Assembly (NCBI GenBank): GCA_020631735.1
Contig: CM036231.1
Coordinates: 7,901,831 to 7,965,830 of the forward strand
Source: Saccharum officinarum
Lineage: Eukaryota > Streptophyta > Magnoliopsida > Poales > Poaceae
Direction: 5' to 3'
DNA: 64,000 nucleotides
The notes below the pieces were generated by a model that was given only the letters and a program-made list of their open reading frames with translations, made no database searches and was not told where the DNA came from. Of the stretch, positions 46,301 through 57,320 are shown piece after piece; within the stretch, counting starts at the first letter, position 1; each line of letters begins with the position of its first letter. Made by a program: the position numbers and the translations under genes.

Positions 46301-47312
46301 GCCCGCAACGCACTGTACCGGAGTAGTAGTCGCAGGATACGGGGGCGCGATGATAAGGCCAAAGAGCAGTCGGGCGGCCCCCGGGTACAAGTGGTTTCTA
46401 GCAAGCTCGCGACTTTACCTGAATGGTTGACTCGGTGACCAACACCTCACTTTAGCGGGTGAGTGAGGTTTGTGTGAGGAATAACTTACCAGCTGGTTAA
46501 TAATCGATTCGAATCGCCATCGTTCACTGGATAGTGAACACTTGACTTGAGCTACTTCATCGTAGTAATATTGATGGAACACTTGGACAGTTATATGAAT
46601 TATGACATAATGGAAGTTGTTAATGATCATTGGTTATCATTACCTGTTTAAATTATATGTTACTTTAGTACATGTGCAAATGTAGTTGACAGGTTAATAA
46701 AGATTTAACTTGATGCAAAGCTTTTGTAAAGGTTTTCCTAAATGCTAAAAATGCCTTTTGCAAATGAGTCAGCTACCCCACCAGACAGCCTGTCATGATT
46801 CCTTGGTGTCTTTTATTTTTGGTTTATGACGGGTAAGTCTAGCTGAGTACCTTCTTGTACTCAGGGCTTTGTTCCCACTTGTTGCAGATGGGCAGATGTA
46901 CTACGGCTACTGTATCAACTGCCTCTATCCTGCAATGGACGAAGCTTAGGACCATGGGCAATGGTCATTCGCTACTTCTAGTCTGATGCTTTTGCTGGAG
47001 ATGATCACAAGCTGGCACTTTATTTCAAAAAGTTGTGTGTGCGCGTGATTTGAACTACCGCTTCCGCTACTTTTATTCGAACTTGGTTTGTAATAACTAT
47101 GTTTAAACTCCGATGTATTTTGTACCGCGAACATTTATGTAACTTATGATGGTAACCGTTAAACTTAGTACAATCTTGGCTGTTATATGAGATGGTTTGA
47201 AATCCGTCAAGATTTCACGGACTACCGGGTTATACGGGGTTAAGTTTGTTAAATTGTCCTTCCGTTGGATGATTTCCTACTTAATCTCGTATAATTGGGC
47301 GGTTCTGTTACA
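43391..47312 (+). mobile_element. Solo LTR of the same family nested in the 5' LTR (3922 bp)
   Basis: Begins TGTAACACTCCGGTGTTACG and ends TTCTGTTACA. The 5-bp CCGCC at 43386-43390 is repeated at 47313-47317. It is alignable with the host LTRs along most of its length but differs clearly in the GC-rich block (44180-44760), so it belongs to a sister subfamily. It is a solo LTR left by recombination after a second element inserted. Confidence 0.93.
45697..45881 (+). pseudogene. LTR acidic peptide exon (solo LTR copy), one stop
   Basis: Follows CATACAG. The frame reads SQTENPVVLPEE..., then ELPECPDHRPSSFERGKPR. A TAG in the middle of the acidic stretch (after KVQ) fits a CAG change. Ends with TAA at 45879. 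Same segment as in the flanking LTRs. Confidence 0.55.
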
Positions 47313-50300
47313 CCGCCTCCGCACGCGCGCGCCCGCGCCTGCTCCCCGCCTCGGCCCGGCCCAAGCCGGCCTCTCTTCCCCCTCCCGCTCCCACGCGCGC
47401 GCGCCTCGCTGTCCGTCGCGGCAGAACGCGCCCGCCGCGTGGCGGCCGCTGCCGGCGACGCCCCCACATGGCCGCCCGTGGACCCCGCGCGCGCGTCCGG
47501 TCTCCATCCCACTCGCTCGCTCCCTCTTTCCCTTCCTCTGGAGAAAACCGAGCGGGAGCGCCGCTCACCCCCGCCATCCTCACCTTCACCGCCATGTTCC
47601 GACACCGGTGGACCACCACCGTTCGATTGGTCATGCACGAAGCTCCGCCACCTTCTCCTCTCCTCCGAACGGACCTCCGTTTGCCTTGTTCGCCTCTGGT
47701 AAGGCTCAATCGAGCTCTTCCCGCCGCGCCACCACGACGGGGCCGCCGAGCTCGTGCTCCGCCCACCGTCTTCCTCGCTCCCTCTCCATCCCCCTGAGCT
47801 CCTCTCTCGAGTTCGCTACCTCCTCGCGAACACTGTGCGCGCGCTCGCTGGACGGGTCGTGGCCGGAGATGGCCGTTGGCCGTCGGCCACCGCCGCGCCG
47901 TTGCGGCTCCGAACGCCGGCGAGGCCGCCCTCTGTTTCTCCCCCTCGTTTTCCACTGGGCCACCGCGCCTGTGGGCCGCGCCTCCGGGCGGGCCTGCTCG
48001 CTCTTTCCCCCCGCGCGCGCGAACCAGGCCAAAAACGACCGCGGGCCGATTGACTTCCCCGGGCCGGCCCAGTTTCAAAAATAAAAATCGTTTTCTGTTT
48101 TCTTTTATTATTCATGATGAAAAATATTGTGGAAAAATGTTTTTGTATTCATTTGAGCTCCAAAAATTGTGAAATAAATTTCTATGGACTCATTGGAACC
48201 AGATCTACAATATAAAAATATTGCATGTCATTTTTGGGATACTTTTCTATAGAGCTTTAATTAATTCTTGATATTGCTAAAATCTTGTAAAATGGTTAGT
48301 AAATCCTATATGTATCAGAAAAATATGATTTCAAGTTTGTTAATCTTCTTATATCATGTACTTCTTAGGAAAAATATGTTTCATGCATGTTCTGTGGAAA
48401 ACTTTGGAGAAGTAGTTCAAGTACCTTTAATGACTGATTTTTGTTATTTTTGCGAGAGCAAATTTTGTATAAAACATGCATGTGATAATTTTTGTACAGT
48501 CATTATATTTCATGAAGAACCTAGGAAAAATATTAATTCTGTTGTTTCACACTTTTCATAGTACAAAGTAATTTCATACTCATTTTTATGCTATAGCTTG
48601 TCATTTTTGTACAGGATAGTTTACTTATCCAAATGTCATGAAATTTTTATGGTAGTCTGTTTAGGGTAGTATTATGCTACTGTAATTTTCTTAGATTTTT
48701 AGGAGCATCATAAATATATGTTGCTATTCAAACCTATTATTATTTAGGGTTTAAGCAAGTGTTGCTTTAAGTGTGATTAAGAAATTAGTAAAGCTTTGGT
48801 GTATCTTTGAAGCATTTCGTAAGATATGTTAACTTAACATAATAGTAGTACAAGAGAATGCAGTAGATGACATGTGCTTGTAGTGTATAGTTTCTTGGAT
48901 GATGTTGACTACCTTGCATTTCAACATATTCATTGCATTCATCCCGTTCGATGCACGTTTGCATAATCACTTACATGCATTGCATCATACAGGATCGCAA
49001 ACCGAGAACCCAGTCATCTTGCCCGAGGAGCCAGAGAAGCAGCTCGAGGTGCAGCAGCAGGAGGTGACAGAAGCCGAAGAGGAGGTCGGTGAAGAGCTCC
49101 CCGAGTGCCCCGACCACCGTCCGAGCTCTTTTGAGAGAGGCAAGCCCCGGAGCATTTCTCTCCCGGTTTGCAAATAATTTATTATTAACTTTACTTAATT
49201 GGATGCATTACGTTTAGGAGTTGCTTGCAAACGTTGCTGCATTATACCTTGCTTACCTTTGTTATACTATATCCTTGTTACCCTGGTATCCGCAGTCGAG
49301 TCAATGCTTAGCTGGCTTAGACCGGTAGAAGTCGGGTGATGTCCTGTCACCTGCGAGCTATAGGTGGTTACCTGGATCTGCTTGGATGACTATGAAGTCA
49401 TGGTATAACTAAGTGTGAAATCAATTTGAGACCGGGCGGAAACTTGCAGGGTTTCGGACTGTAGTGTTTTCCATCTGTGTCGATTAAGGACCGTCCGTTG
49501 TTGTCCCTCCGGTCATGTTGAACGCATGCCTCACATTTAGCTGGCCGGATAAAGTACTTTCCGACCGCGAAACTGGGAGATTATTTGGGCCGAGTGGATT
49601 GCCCGCAACGCACTGTACTGGAGCAGTAGTGGCAGGATACGGGGGCGCGATGATAAGGCCAAAGAGCAGTCGGGCGGCCCCCGGGTACAAGTGGTTCCTA
49701 GCAAGCTCGCGACTTTACCTGAATGGTTGACTCGGTGACCAACACCCCACTTTAGCGGGTGAGTGAGGTTTGTGTGAGGAATTACTTACCAGCTGGTTAA
49801 TAATCGATTCGAATCGCCATCGTTCACTGGATAGTGAACACTTGACTTGAGCTACTTCATCGTAGTAATATTGATGGAACACTTGGACAGTTATATGAAT
49901 TATGACATAATGGAAGTTGTTAATGATCATTGGTTATCATTACCTGTTTAAATTACATGTTACTTTAGTACAGGTGCAAATGTAGTTGACAGGTTAATAA
50001 AGATTTAACTTGATGCAAAGCTTTTGTAAAGGTTTTCCTAAATGCTAAAAATGCCTTTTGCAAATGAGTCAGCTATCCCACCAGACAGTCTGTCATGATT
50101 CCTTGGTGTCTTTTATTTCTGGTTTATGACGGGTAAGTCTAGCTGAGTACCTTCTCGTACTCAGGGCTTTGTTCCCACTTGTTGTAGATGGGCAGATGTA
50201 CTACGGCTACTGTATCAACTGCCTCTATCCTGCAATGGGCGAAGCTTAGGACCATGGGCAATGGTCATTCGCTACTTCTAGTCTGATGCTTTTGTTGGAG

Positions 50301-50612
50301 ATGATTACAAGCTGGCACTTTATTTCAAAATGTTGTGTGTGTGCGTGATTTGAACTACTACTTCCGCTACTTTTATTCGAACTTGGTTTGTAATAACTAT
50401 GTTTAAACTCCGATGTATTTTATGCCGCGAACATTTATGTAACTTATGATGGTAACCGTTAAACTTAGTACGATCTTGGCTGTTATGTGAAATGGTTTGA
50501 AATCCGTCGAGATTTCACGGACTACCAGGTTATACGGGCTTAAGTTTGTTAAATTGTCCTTCCGTTGGATGATTTCCTACTTAATCTCGTATAATTGGGC
50601 GGTTCTGTTATA
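47313..50612 (+). repeat. 5' LTR of element 2, second segment
   Basis: Starts with the duplicated CCGCC and continues the LTR to GTTATA at 50612. It includes a GC-rich block (47318-48080) and an AT-rich downstream part. Matches 57797-61117. Confidence 0.93.
47470..49177 (+). CDS. Putative two-exon gene inside the 5' LTR
   Basis: The GC-rich block is open in the frame ending NGPPFALFAS at a CTG|GTAAGG donor (GT at 47699). The acceptor CATACAG lies at 48992. Joining them completes a Gly codon and keeps the frame into SQTENPVILPEEP...ELPECPDHRPSSFERGKPR, with a stop at 49175-49177; intron 1294 nt. The same donor, acceptor and phase exist in the 3' LTR (58203/59497). The start codon is uncertain. 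Product: a Pro/Ser/Arg-rich N-terminal part and an acidic C-terminal part, no known domain. Splicing is a prediction only. Confidence 0.4.
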
Positions 50613-50614
50613 GC

Positions 50615-50626
50615 TGGCATCGGAGC
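50615..50626 (+). other. Primer binding site, element 2
   Basis: TGGCATCGGAGC, two mismatches from the initiator tRNA-Met complement, two bases after the 5' LTR. Confidence 0.8.
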
Positions 50627-51400
50627 ATGGTTTAACGTGATTACTGTTCATAAGTGTATTTAAAACAAAATTATGTTTAAAAAGTGTGATTTTAAAACTA
50701 AAGGTGTGCCAGTGGTCATATCCTGTATGCCCAGTTAAGGACTCTAGGTGGCTATTTAAGTACTAACTTGGGGTTCTTGCACCATATTTCTCTTTCGTTG
50801 CTCATACGGCGTGCTATTGTATGAGTGCCACTTAATTGAGTGGTAATGTATGGATCAGTTACCTCTACGCTTTGGTAAGTGTGAGCTGTGAGAGCATGAT
50901 CGGATACACCGCCGATCTAGGGAGAGTGCTTATATGATACTAGAATAATTACATGTTTTACACATGTTTTTATGAAAGTATCGCATGTGTGGGTGTTCCG
51001 TCCGTTGAGGCGATGCCGTCAATAGGACGATGTGTTTGGGTAGTTACTACCGTTGTACACGTATCTGGGGATTCGTGTAGAGCGTGTAGGTAGATTTACT
51101 GCTTTCATGCATTCATGGGGAATGGGCTGAAATGAATTTTCTGCAGGTACATAACAACGTTTATCGTGTAGATCGAATTAGTTACGTATATGAGAGATCG
51201 TTGTATGCCACCGAATTCATCGTTAGATGTCTTTATTTTCTAAGTTTGTGAGAACGTAAGACTCGCGCTTGCATCATATTGCCTGTGCATTTCATTCATA
51301 ACATGCATTCCTCCCCTTATAAAAGGATTATCCCAGTTTGATAAAAGTGACATCAACTTAAAATATGTTCTCATCGGGTAATTTAAAACTTGTGCTACAG
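50627..51400 (+). other. Leader between PBS and first internal ORF
   Basis: About 770 bp of untranslated internal sequence, ending in TTGTGCTACAG immediately before the ATG of the H3-like ORF. It probably holds packaging and splicing signals; none can be pinpointed. Confidence 0.5.
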
Positions 51401-52375
51401 ATGGCCCGCACGAAGAAGATTGCCCGTAAGTCCACTGGCGGAAGAGCACCCCGTCACCAGATGGCCCTGCGGGAGCGCCGCAGCACGGACACTTTTCTAA
51501 GTGAGTTTGGCATGCCCACCTTGCTTTGGAGAGTGCTCCATGATGTGGGGTACCCAGAGGGTCATGAGCCGGTGTACTCCTGGAGTGAGAGCCAGTTAGC
51601 TGAGGATGGACTTGCGGTAGTGGAAATCACTGTCCCTGCTCTTGGTGATGCGCCAGAATGGGATGGTTGGCATTTGGAGTTTGAAGGACGCACTCCAGTT
51701 GAGGGTGCAGAGGGCGCAGCCTTTCACGTCATCCGAGACATAATGTGCAAGTTTTCTAATGAGTTGGCAGCAGCTTTGGCCGGTACTTTCCCGAGAGATG
51801 ATCCTCGTGATGCCATTTGGGTGCAGTCGCAAGGAAGTGCCCTGGTTAGAGGCCCAAGTGAAGGACGGGCTAGCGACAACCACACAATGAGTGCCATGTA
51901 TGCAGCCATCAAAGCATACCAAGGTCTTGAGAGTACCTATTGGACCTTGACTGGTCTGCGTGGCAATGACCAGCTTGAAGCAAGGAAGCAGAAGAAGAAG
52001 CAAGCACGTGCTATAGCTAGCTTACAGGAGCAGTTGGCCGACATGAGCTTGCAGCGAGATCGGGCTCTCGAGAGAGGTGAGAGTGCTATGCAGCGGGTAC
52101 AGACGTTGACTCAGGCCAACAGAAATGCAGACCGCATGATGGGACAACTAGTGCAGGAAAGGAATGAAGCCTGGAACGAGAGGGACCTTATGAGGCAGAG
52201 GGTCGAGGAGCTAGAAGGGTATAATGCCAACTTGCATAAAGAGTTTCATGCCCTCTATAACGGGATGGGCCCGTATGCTCCTCCAGACGCCGCCCAGATG
52301 GACGTCGACGACGACGCCGCTACTGATGGTAGCGATGGTGACGCCTCTGACCTCGACGACGGCCCCGAGGAGTAG
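51401..52375 (+). CDS. Histone H3-tail-like ORF upstream of gag (324 aa)
   Basis: Begins MARTKKIARKSTGGRAPRHQ at 51401; the open frame extends to an ATG at 51365, but the AG|ATG context and homology support 51401. H3 tail residues R2, T3, K4, R8, K9, S10, T11, G12, G13, A15, P16 and R17 are kept, while Q5 is K, T6 is I, K14 is R and K18 is H. No histone fold follows. Residues about 28-190 are a distinct globular-looking region (FGMPTLLWRVLHDVGYP, WDGWHLEFEG), absent from the copy at 2299-2913. About 195-285 is a coiled coil sharing ANRN..RM, EAW.E and YN.NLH.E with that copy. The last 30 residues are acidic (DVDDDAATDGSDGDASDLDD). It is intact, unlike the adjacent pol. Function unknown. Confidence 0.88.
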   Translation: MARTKKIARKSTGGRAPRHQMALRERRSTDTFLSEFGMPTLLWRVLHDVGYPEGHEPVYSWSESQLAEDGLAVVEITVPALGDAPEWDGWHLEFEGRTPVEGAEGAAFHVIRDIMCKFSNELAAALAGTFPRDDPRDAIWVQSQGSALVRGPSEGRASDNHTMSAMYAAIKAYQGLESTYWTLTGLRGNDQLEARKQKKKQARAIASLQEQLADMSLQRDRALERGESAMQRVQTLTQANRNADRMMGQLVQERNEAWNERDLMRQRVEELEGYNANLHKEFHALYNGMGPYAPPDAAQMDVDDDAATDGSDGDASDLDDGPEE

Positions 52376-52733
52376 GCTAGTTGCCTTGTGTTAGTGATAG
52401 GCTCTGTCGCGATGGCCTTCTTTTGGTTTCCATGTATCGTTTTTGTATCCTGTTCGATCTTGAGACTGGCGATCTTTTGAATCTTGGTTGTGTATGTGAT
52501 GCTCGAATGCATAAAAGTCCAGTGTATGTATGCTGGCAACGTGGTTGTATGAAACGCGATGTTGCATCTGAAGTAATTTGATTAGTGATGTTGTTTTAAT
52601 TGGAATGTGATTATTGTGCCTCTGTTTTATTGCATGACTTGTTCTCTCCAATAAATTCAGTATGGCATGATTGTTCATTCGAATACAATTACTACCACTT
52701 CGCTCAATTATTACTTGTTGCTGAAATATGCAG
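52376..52733 (+). other. Spacer between H3-like ORF and gag
   Basis: 358 bp without a credible ORF. Ends in TTGTTGCTGAAATATGCAG directly before the gag ATG, again an acceptor-like AG. Confidence 0.5.
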
Positions 52734-55700
52734 ATGGCAAACACTCGCCGTGCCACGTATGAGGCCGCTGAAACTGGTGGCAACGGTGCAGGGGCTGGTG
52801 GGGGTGGTGCAAACAATGCCAATCACCAGGAGCCACAGCCAGAGCCACAATTGCCCCCTCCTCCACCGCTCACTGCAGAGGTATTCTTCGCACAGTTCCT
52901 GGGAAGCCAGCGCAACGCCGAGCAGTCACAAAGGAATATGGAAGATTTTCTGCGTACCATCGCTGAAAATGTTCAGAGAGAAAATAATCAAGGTGGTGGC
53001 CATGGGGTGAACCAGTACAGCAATTTCAAGGATTTCATGAACACCAGGCCGCCAGTTTTCAAGGAAGCAGCAGAGCCACTCGACGCTGAAGAATGGATCA
53101 ACACTATGGAAGATAAGTTTCGTGTGTTGAGATTGACAGAAGTTCTAAAGACAGAATATGCTGCACATCAGTTACAAGGACCGGCAGGGATGTGGTGGAA
53201 GCATCACCGCACCACCTTTCCTCCCAATGCCCAGATTACTTGGAGAGAATTCACTGAAGCGTTTAGAGGAGTTTATATTCCCCCAGGGTTGGTTGAGATG
53301 AAGCTCGGAGAGTTCTTGGCCTTAAATCAAGGTACCAAGACTGTAACACAGTATCTGCATGCCTTTAATAGCTTGTGCCGCTATGCTCCAGACATGGTCG
53401 ACACAGATGCAAAGAGAATTGCTAGTTTCAAGAGAGGGTTAAGTCTGAAGATGATGAAGCATGTAGGTACCAATACCCGCACCAGGTTCAATGACTTTAT
53501 CAGTGATTGTTTGAAACAAGAAAAGAACAACAACGCCCACACTGCATCCAAGAATCACAAGAGGGTGTTTGAGTTAGGACCATCCCAGTCTAGAGTTGTC
53601 ACTGCAAACCGTCTTTCTTATCGTCCGTCCGCACCTGGTGCAAGGTTCCGGCCACCACAGCATAAAACCCAGAACTACAGGGGACCACAGATGCCGTACA
53701 AGATGGCCGTGCCGCCAGCAAAGATCACCGCAGCTGCAGAACAGAGCAACTCCAAGGGAGCTATAGGATCTGCTGGTACAGTGAAGGGGCCCTGCTACAA
53801 TTGTGGTCAGCTAGGCCACTTTTCAAAGTTCTGCCCTTATCCGCCTAAAAAGAAGCAACAGACTTATACTGCCCATGTACACCATACCACCGTTGATGAG
53901 ATTCCTGAGGGAGAGCCTGTAACTGTCGGTAAGTTTCTTGTTAACCATCACCCTGTAGTTGTTCTATTTGATTCTGGATCCTCGCATTCTTTTATGAGTC
54001 AAGCATTTACACGAAAGCATGAACAACTATGCACAGAATTGAGTTATGGTTATCGTATAAGTTCAGCCAGGGCTGATGTGTTAACCAATAAGATGGTTAG
54101 AGGGGCAACCCTTGAGTTAGGTAGTCGGAAGTTTCGAGTGAACCAGATAGTTATGCCTGGACTAGTTTTGGATATAATAATAGGAATGAACTGGATGAAG
54201 AACTGGGGGGCAGTCATAGATACAAGCAGTCGGTTGCTTACCCTTAAGGATCCCCAGGGAGAGGGTACTTTTCAGGTACCATTGCCCAAAAGAACAGACC
54301 TTGTGAGTGTGACCTGTGCCATGGAAGTCGTTTCTATCCACCAGATCCCGGTAGTGTGTGAGTTCACGAATGTGTTTCTAGACGAGTTACCTGGCCTTCC
54401 TCCAGATAGAGATGTTGAGTTTGGAATCGAGTTGATCCTCGGGACAGCTCCTATTTCGAGGAGACCCTATCGGATGCCTCCGGATGAGTTAGCTGAGCTG
54501 AAGAAGCAACTGGAAGAATTGCTAAAGAAGGGGTTTATCCGACCGAGTTAGTCTGAGTGGGGATGTCCTGCCTTGTTCGTGAAGAAAAAGAAAGAGGGTA
54601 CTCTGAGAATGTGTGTGGATTATCGACCTCTTAATGCTGTAACTATCAAGAATAAATATCCTTTGCCTCATATCGACATTTTGTTTGATCAGTTGGCTAA
54701 AGCTAGAGTGTTCTCCAAGATAGACCTAAGATCAGGGTATCATCAGATAAAGATCAGGCCACAAGATGTCCCGAAAACCGCTTTTTCTACCAGATACGGG
54801 TTGTACGAGTATCTTGTTATGTCTTTTGGCTTAACAAATGCTCCTGCATACTTTATGTATCTGATGAATACGGTTTTCATGCCAAAGTTGGACAAGTTTG
54901 TAGTTGTCTTCATTGATGACATTCTAGTATACTCTGAGAATGAGAAAGATCATGAAGAGCATCTGAGAATTGTCTTGACCAGACTGAGAGATCATAAGTT
55001 GTATGCTAAGTTCAGCAAATGTGAATTTTGGTTGAAGAAAGTTCCTTTCCTTGGTCATATTCTATCTGAGAATGGAGTTTCGGTAGATCCGAGCAAAGTG
55101 CAAGAGGTTATGGATTGGAAAACTCCAACCACAGTGCCAGAAGTCAGGAGTTTCCTAGGGTTAGCTGGTTACTATCGCCGCTTTATCCCAGACTTCTCGA
55201 AGATTGCCAAGCCAATGACAAGTCTGTTACAGAAAGATCATAAGTTTGTGTGGACAGAGGAGTGTGAGACAGCTTTCCACACCTTGCGGAAACTGTTGAC
55301 CACTGCTCCAGTTCTTGCACAGCTAGACCTCGAGAAACCCTTTGATGTGTTCTGTGACGCATCAAAAACAGGATTAGGCTGTGTTCTGATGCAAGAAGGT
55401 AGAGTCATTGCTTATGCCTCCTGCCAGTTGAGAAAACATGAAATCAATTATCTGACACACGATCTTGAGCTTGTCGCCGTGGTGCATGCCTTAAAGATTT
55501 GGAGACACTATTTACTTGGTAATGTGTGCAACATTTTCACCGATCATAAGAGTCTCAAGTACATTTTCACCCAACTAGAATTGAACATGAGACAGTGAAG
55601 ATGGTTAGAACTAATTAAAGATTACAACTTGAATGTGTAGTATCACCCTGGGAAAGCCAATGTGGTAGCTGATGCTTTGAGTAGAAAGTCACATTGTCTG

Positions 55701-57320
55701 AATATGCAACCCTTACTCGAAGATGGTATTAATCTAATGCACCCTGTCGTGTTACATAGTATTCAGATCAGTTGCACCTTGGAGAGTAAGATAATAGAAG
55801 GTCAGAAAGCAGATAAAGGGATATTCCACATCAAAAAGAAAATTAAAGAAGAACCTTCAAAACACTTCAGAGTGGACGAGCAGGACGTGTTGTGGTTCGA
55901 CAACCGTCTTGTTGTTCCAAAGGATAGAGAGCTTAAGAATAAAATTATGGATGAAGCCCATCACTCTAAGTTGTCCATTCATCCTGGTAGTAGTAAAATG
56001 TATCAAGAACTAAGACCTCGCTATTGGTGAACAAAGATGAAGAAGGAAATTGCAGCTTATGTAGCCAGATGTGACACATGTTGTCGAGTGAAAGCTATTC
56101 ACATGAAACCTGCTGGATTGTTGCACCCTTTGTCAGTACCTAGTTGGAAGTGGGATGATATAAGTATGGATTTCATCACAGGTTTGCCCACTACTCAGAA
56201 AGGCCATGATTCGATTTGGGTAATCGTGGATCGTCTTACCAAGACAGCCCACTTTTTGCCTGTCAAGACAGTTTATAGACCACCTCAATATGCCGAGAAG
56301 TATATTGTAGAGATTATGAGATTGCATGGCATACCGAAGACTATCGTGTCTGACAGAGGGTCACAGTTCACTGCTCACTTTTGGGAGCATTTGCACAAAG
56401 GCTTGGGAACTAGTCTGATTCGTAGCACTGCCTATCATCCTCAAACAGATGGTCAGACTGAAAGAGTTAATGCTGTTTTAGAGGATATGTTAAGAGCTTG
56501 TGTGTTGTCTTCCAGAGGTTCATGGGAGTCGTGGTTACCTTTAGCAGAATTTGCGTATAATAATAGCTATCAAGAAAGTATCAAGATGGCACCTTTTGAG
56601 GCTCTGTATGGCCGAAAGTGTAGAACACCTTTAAACTGGATTGAGCCAGGGGAAAGAAGGTATTATGGTATTGATTTCGTGGAAGAAGCCGAAAAGAAAG
56701 TTCATATCATTCAGCAAAATATGAGAGCAGCTCAGTCACGTCAGAAAAGTTATGCGGATAAGAGAAGGAGACCACTTGTGTTCGAAGTTGGTGACTATGT
56801 TTATCTAAAAGTCACGCCAATGAAGAAGAAACGGTTTGGAATACGCACAAAGCTTGCCACCAAATTTGTAGGACCCTATAAAATCTTAGAAAGGAAGGGT
56901 CCAGTGGCTTACAAATTGGAATTACCAGAATCAATGGGTGCTATATTCCCAGTTTTTCACGTATCACATCTCAAGAAATGTTTGTGCGTTCCAGAGGAAA
57001 TAATTGAACCTCGAGGCATAAAACTTAAGTCAGATCTGGTGTATCGTGAGCAGCCAATTCGAGTTTTAGATTCCAAAGAAAGGACTACTCGAAACAGTGT
57101 GGTGAAAACATATAAGATACAATGGAGTCATCATGATGAGGGAGATGCATCTTGGAAAATGGGTGAATACCTACAAAAAGCATACGAAGATTTTTATAAT
57201 AAATGGTTCGTAACCCAAATCTCGGGACGAGATTTTTATAAGGGGGAGGGCTGTAACACTCCGGTGTTACGCAAGCATTTGCATTGCAATCATAAGCATG
57301 ACATTTCATATCATTCATAA
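52734..57320 (+). pseudogene. gag-pol polyprotein, single frame with four nonsense codons
   Basis: Starts MANTRRATYEAAE after CAG. Order: Gag core (RPPVFKEAAEPLDAEEW to FNDFISDCL), CCHC knuckle CYNCGQLGHFSKFC (about 53793-53834), protease DSGSSHSF (53970), RT with FIDD catalytic motif (54909-54920), RNase H ([30 protein letters not shown]), integrase zinc region (HHSKLSIHPG, CDTCCRVK), and DDE core with Asp in MDFITGLP, Asp in VSDRGSQF and Glu in TDGQTERVN. The C-terminus is chromodomain-like (YKIQWSHHDEGDASWKM, about 57055-57205). Stops: TAG 54549-54551, TGA 55596-55598, TAG 55638-55640, TGA 56028-56030. All segments stay in one frame, so there are no indels. The frame runs through the polypurine tract into the 3' LTR. 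Confidence 0.95.
57240..57251 (+). other. Polypurine tract, element 2
   Basis: AAGGGGGAGGGC directly before the 3' LTR, inside the end of the pol frame. Confidence 0.85.

Noticed and set aside
51401..51466. A host histone H3 gene or pseudogene
   Set aside because: Only the N-terminal tail matches. No alphaN or histone-fold sequence follows, and the ORF sits inside a retrotransposon between PBS and gag in two separate elements.
52734..52781. Gag N-terminus MANTRRATYEAAETGG as a second H3-like tail
   Set aside because: Shares only MA.T(K/R)R and a later GG with the H3-like ORF; too little for a claim, and the other gag ([10 protein letters not shown]) does not show it.
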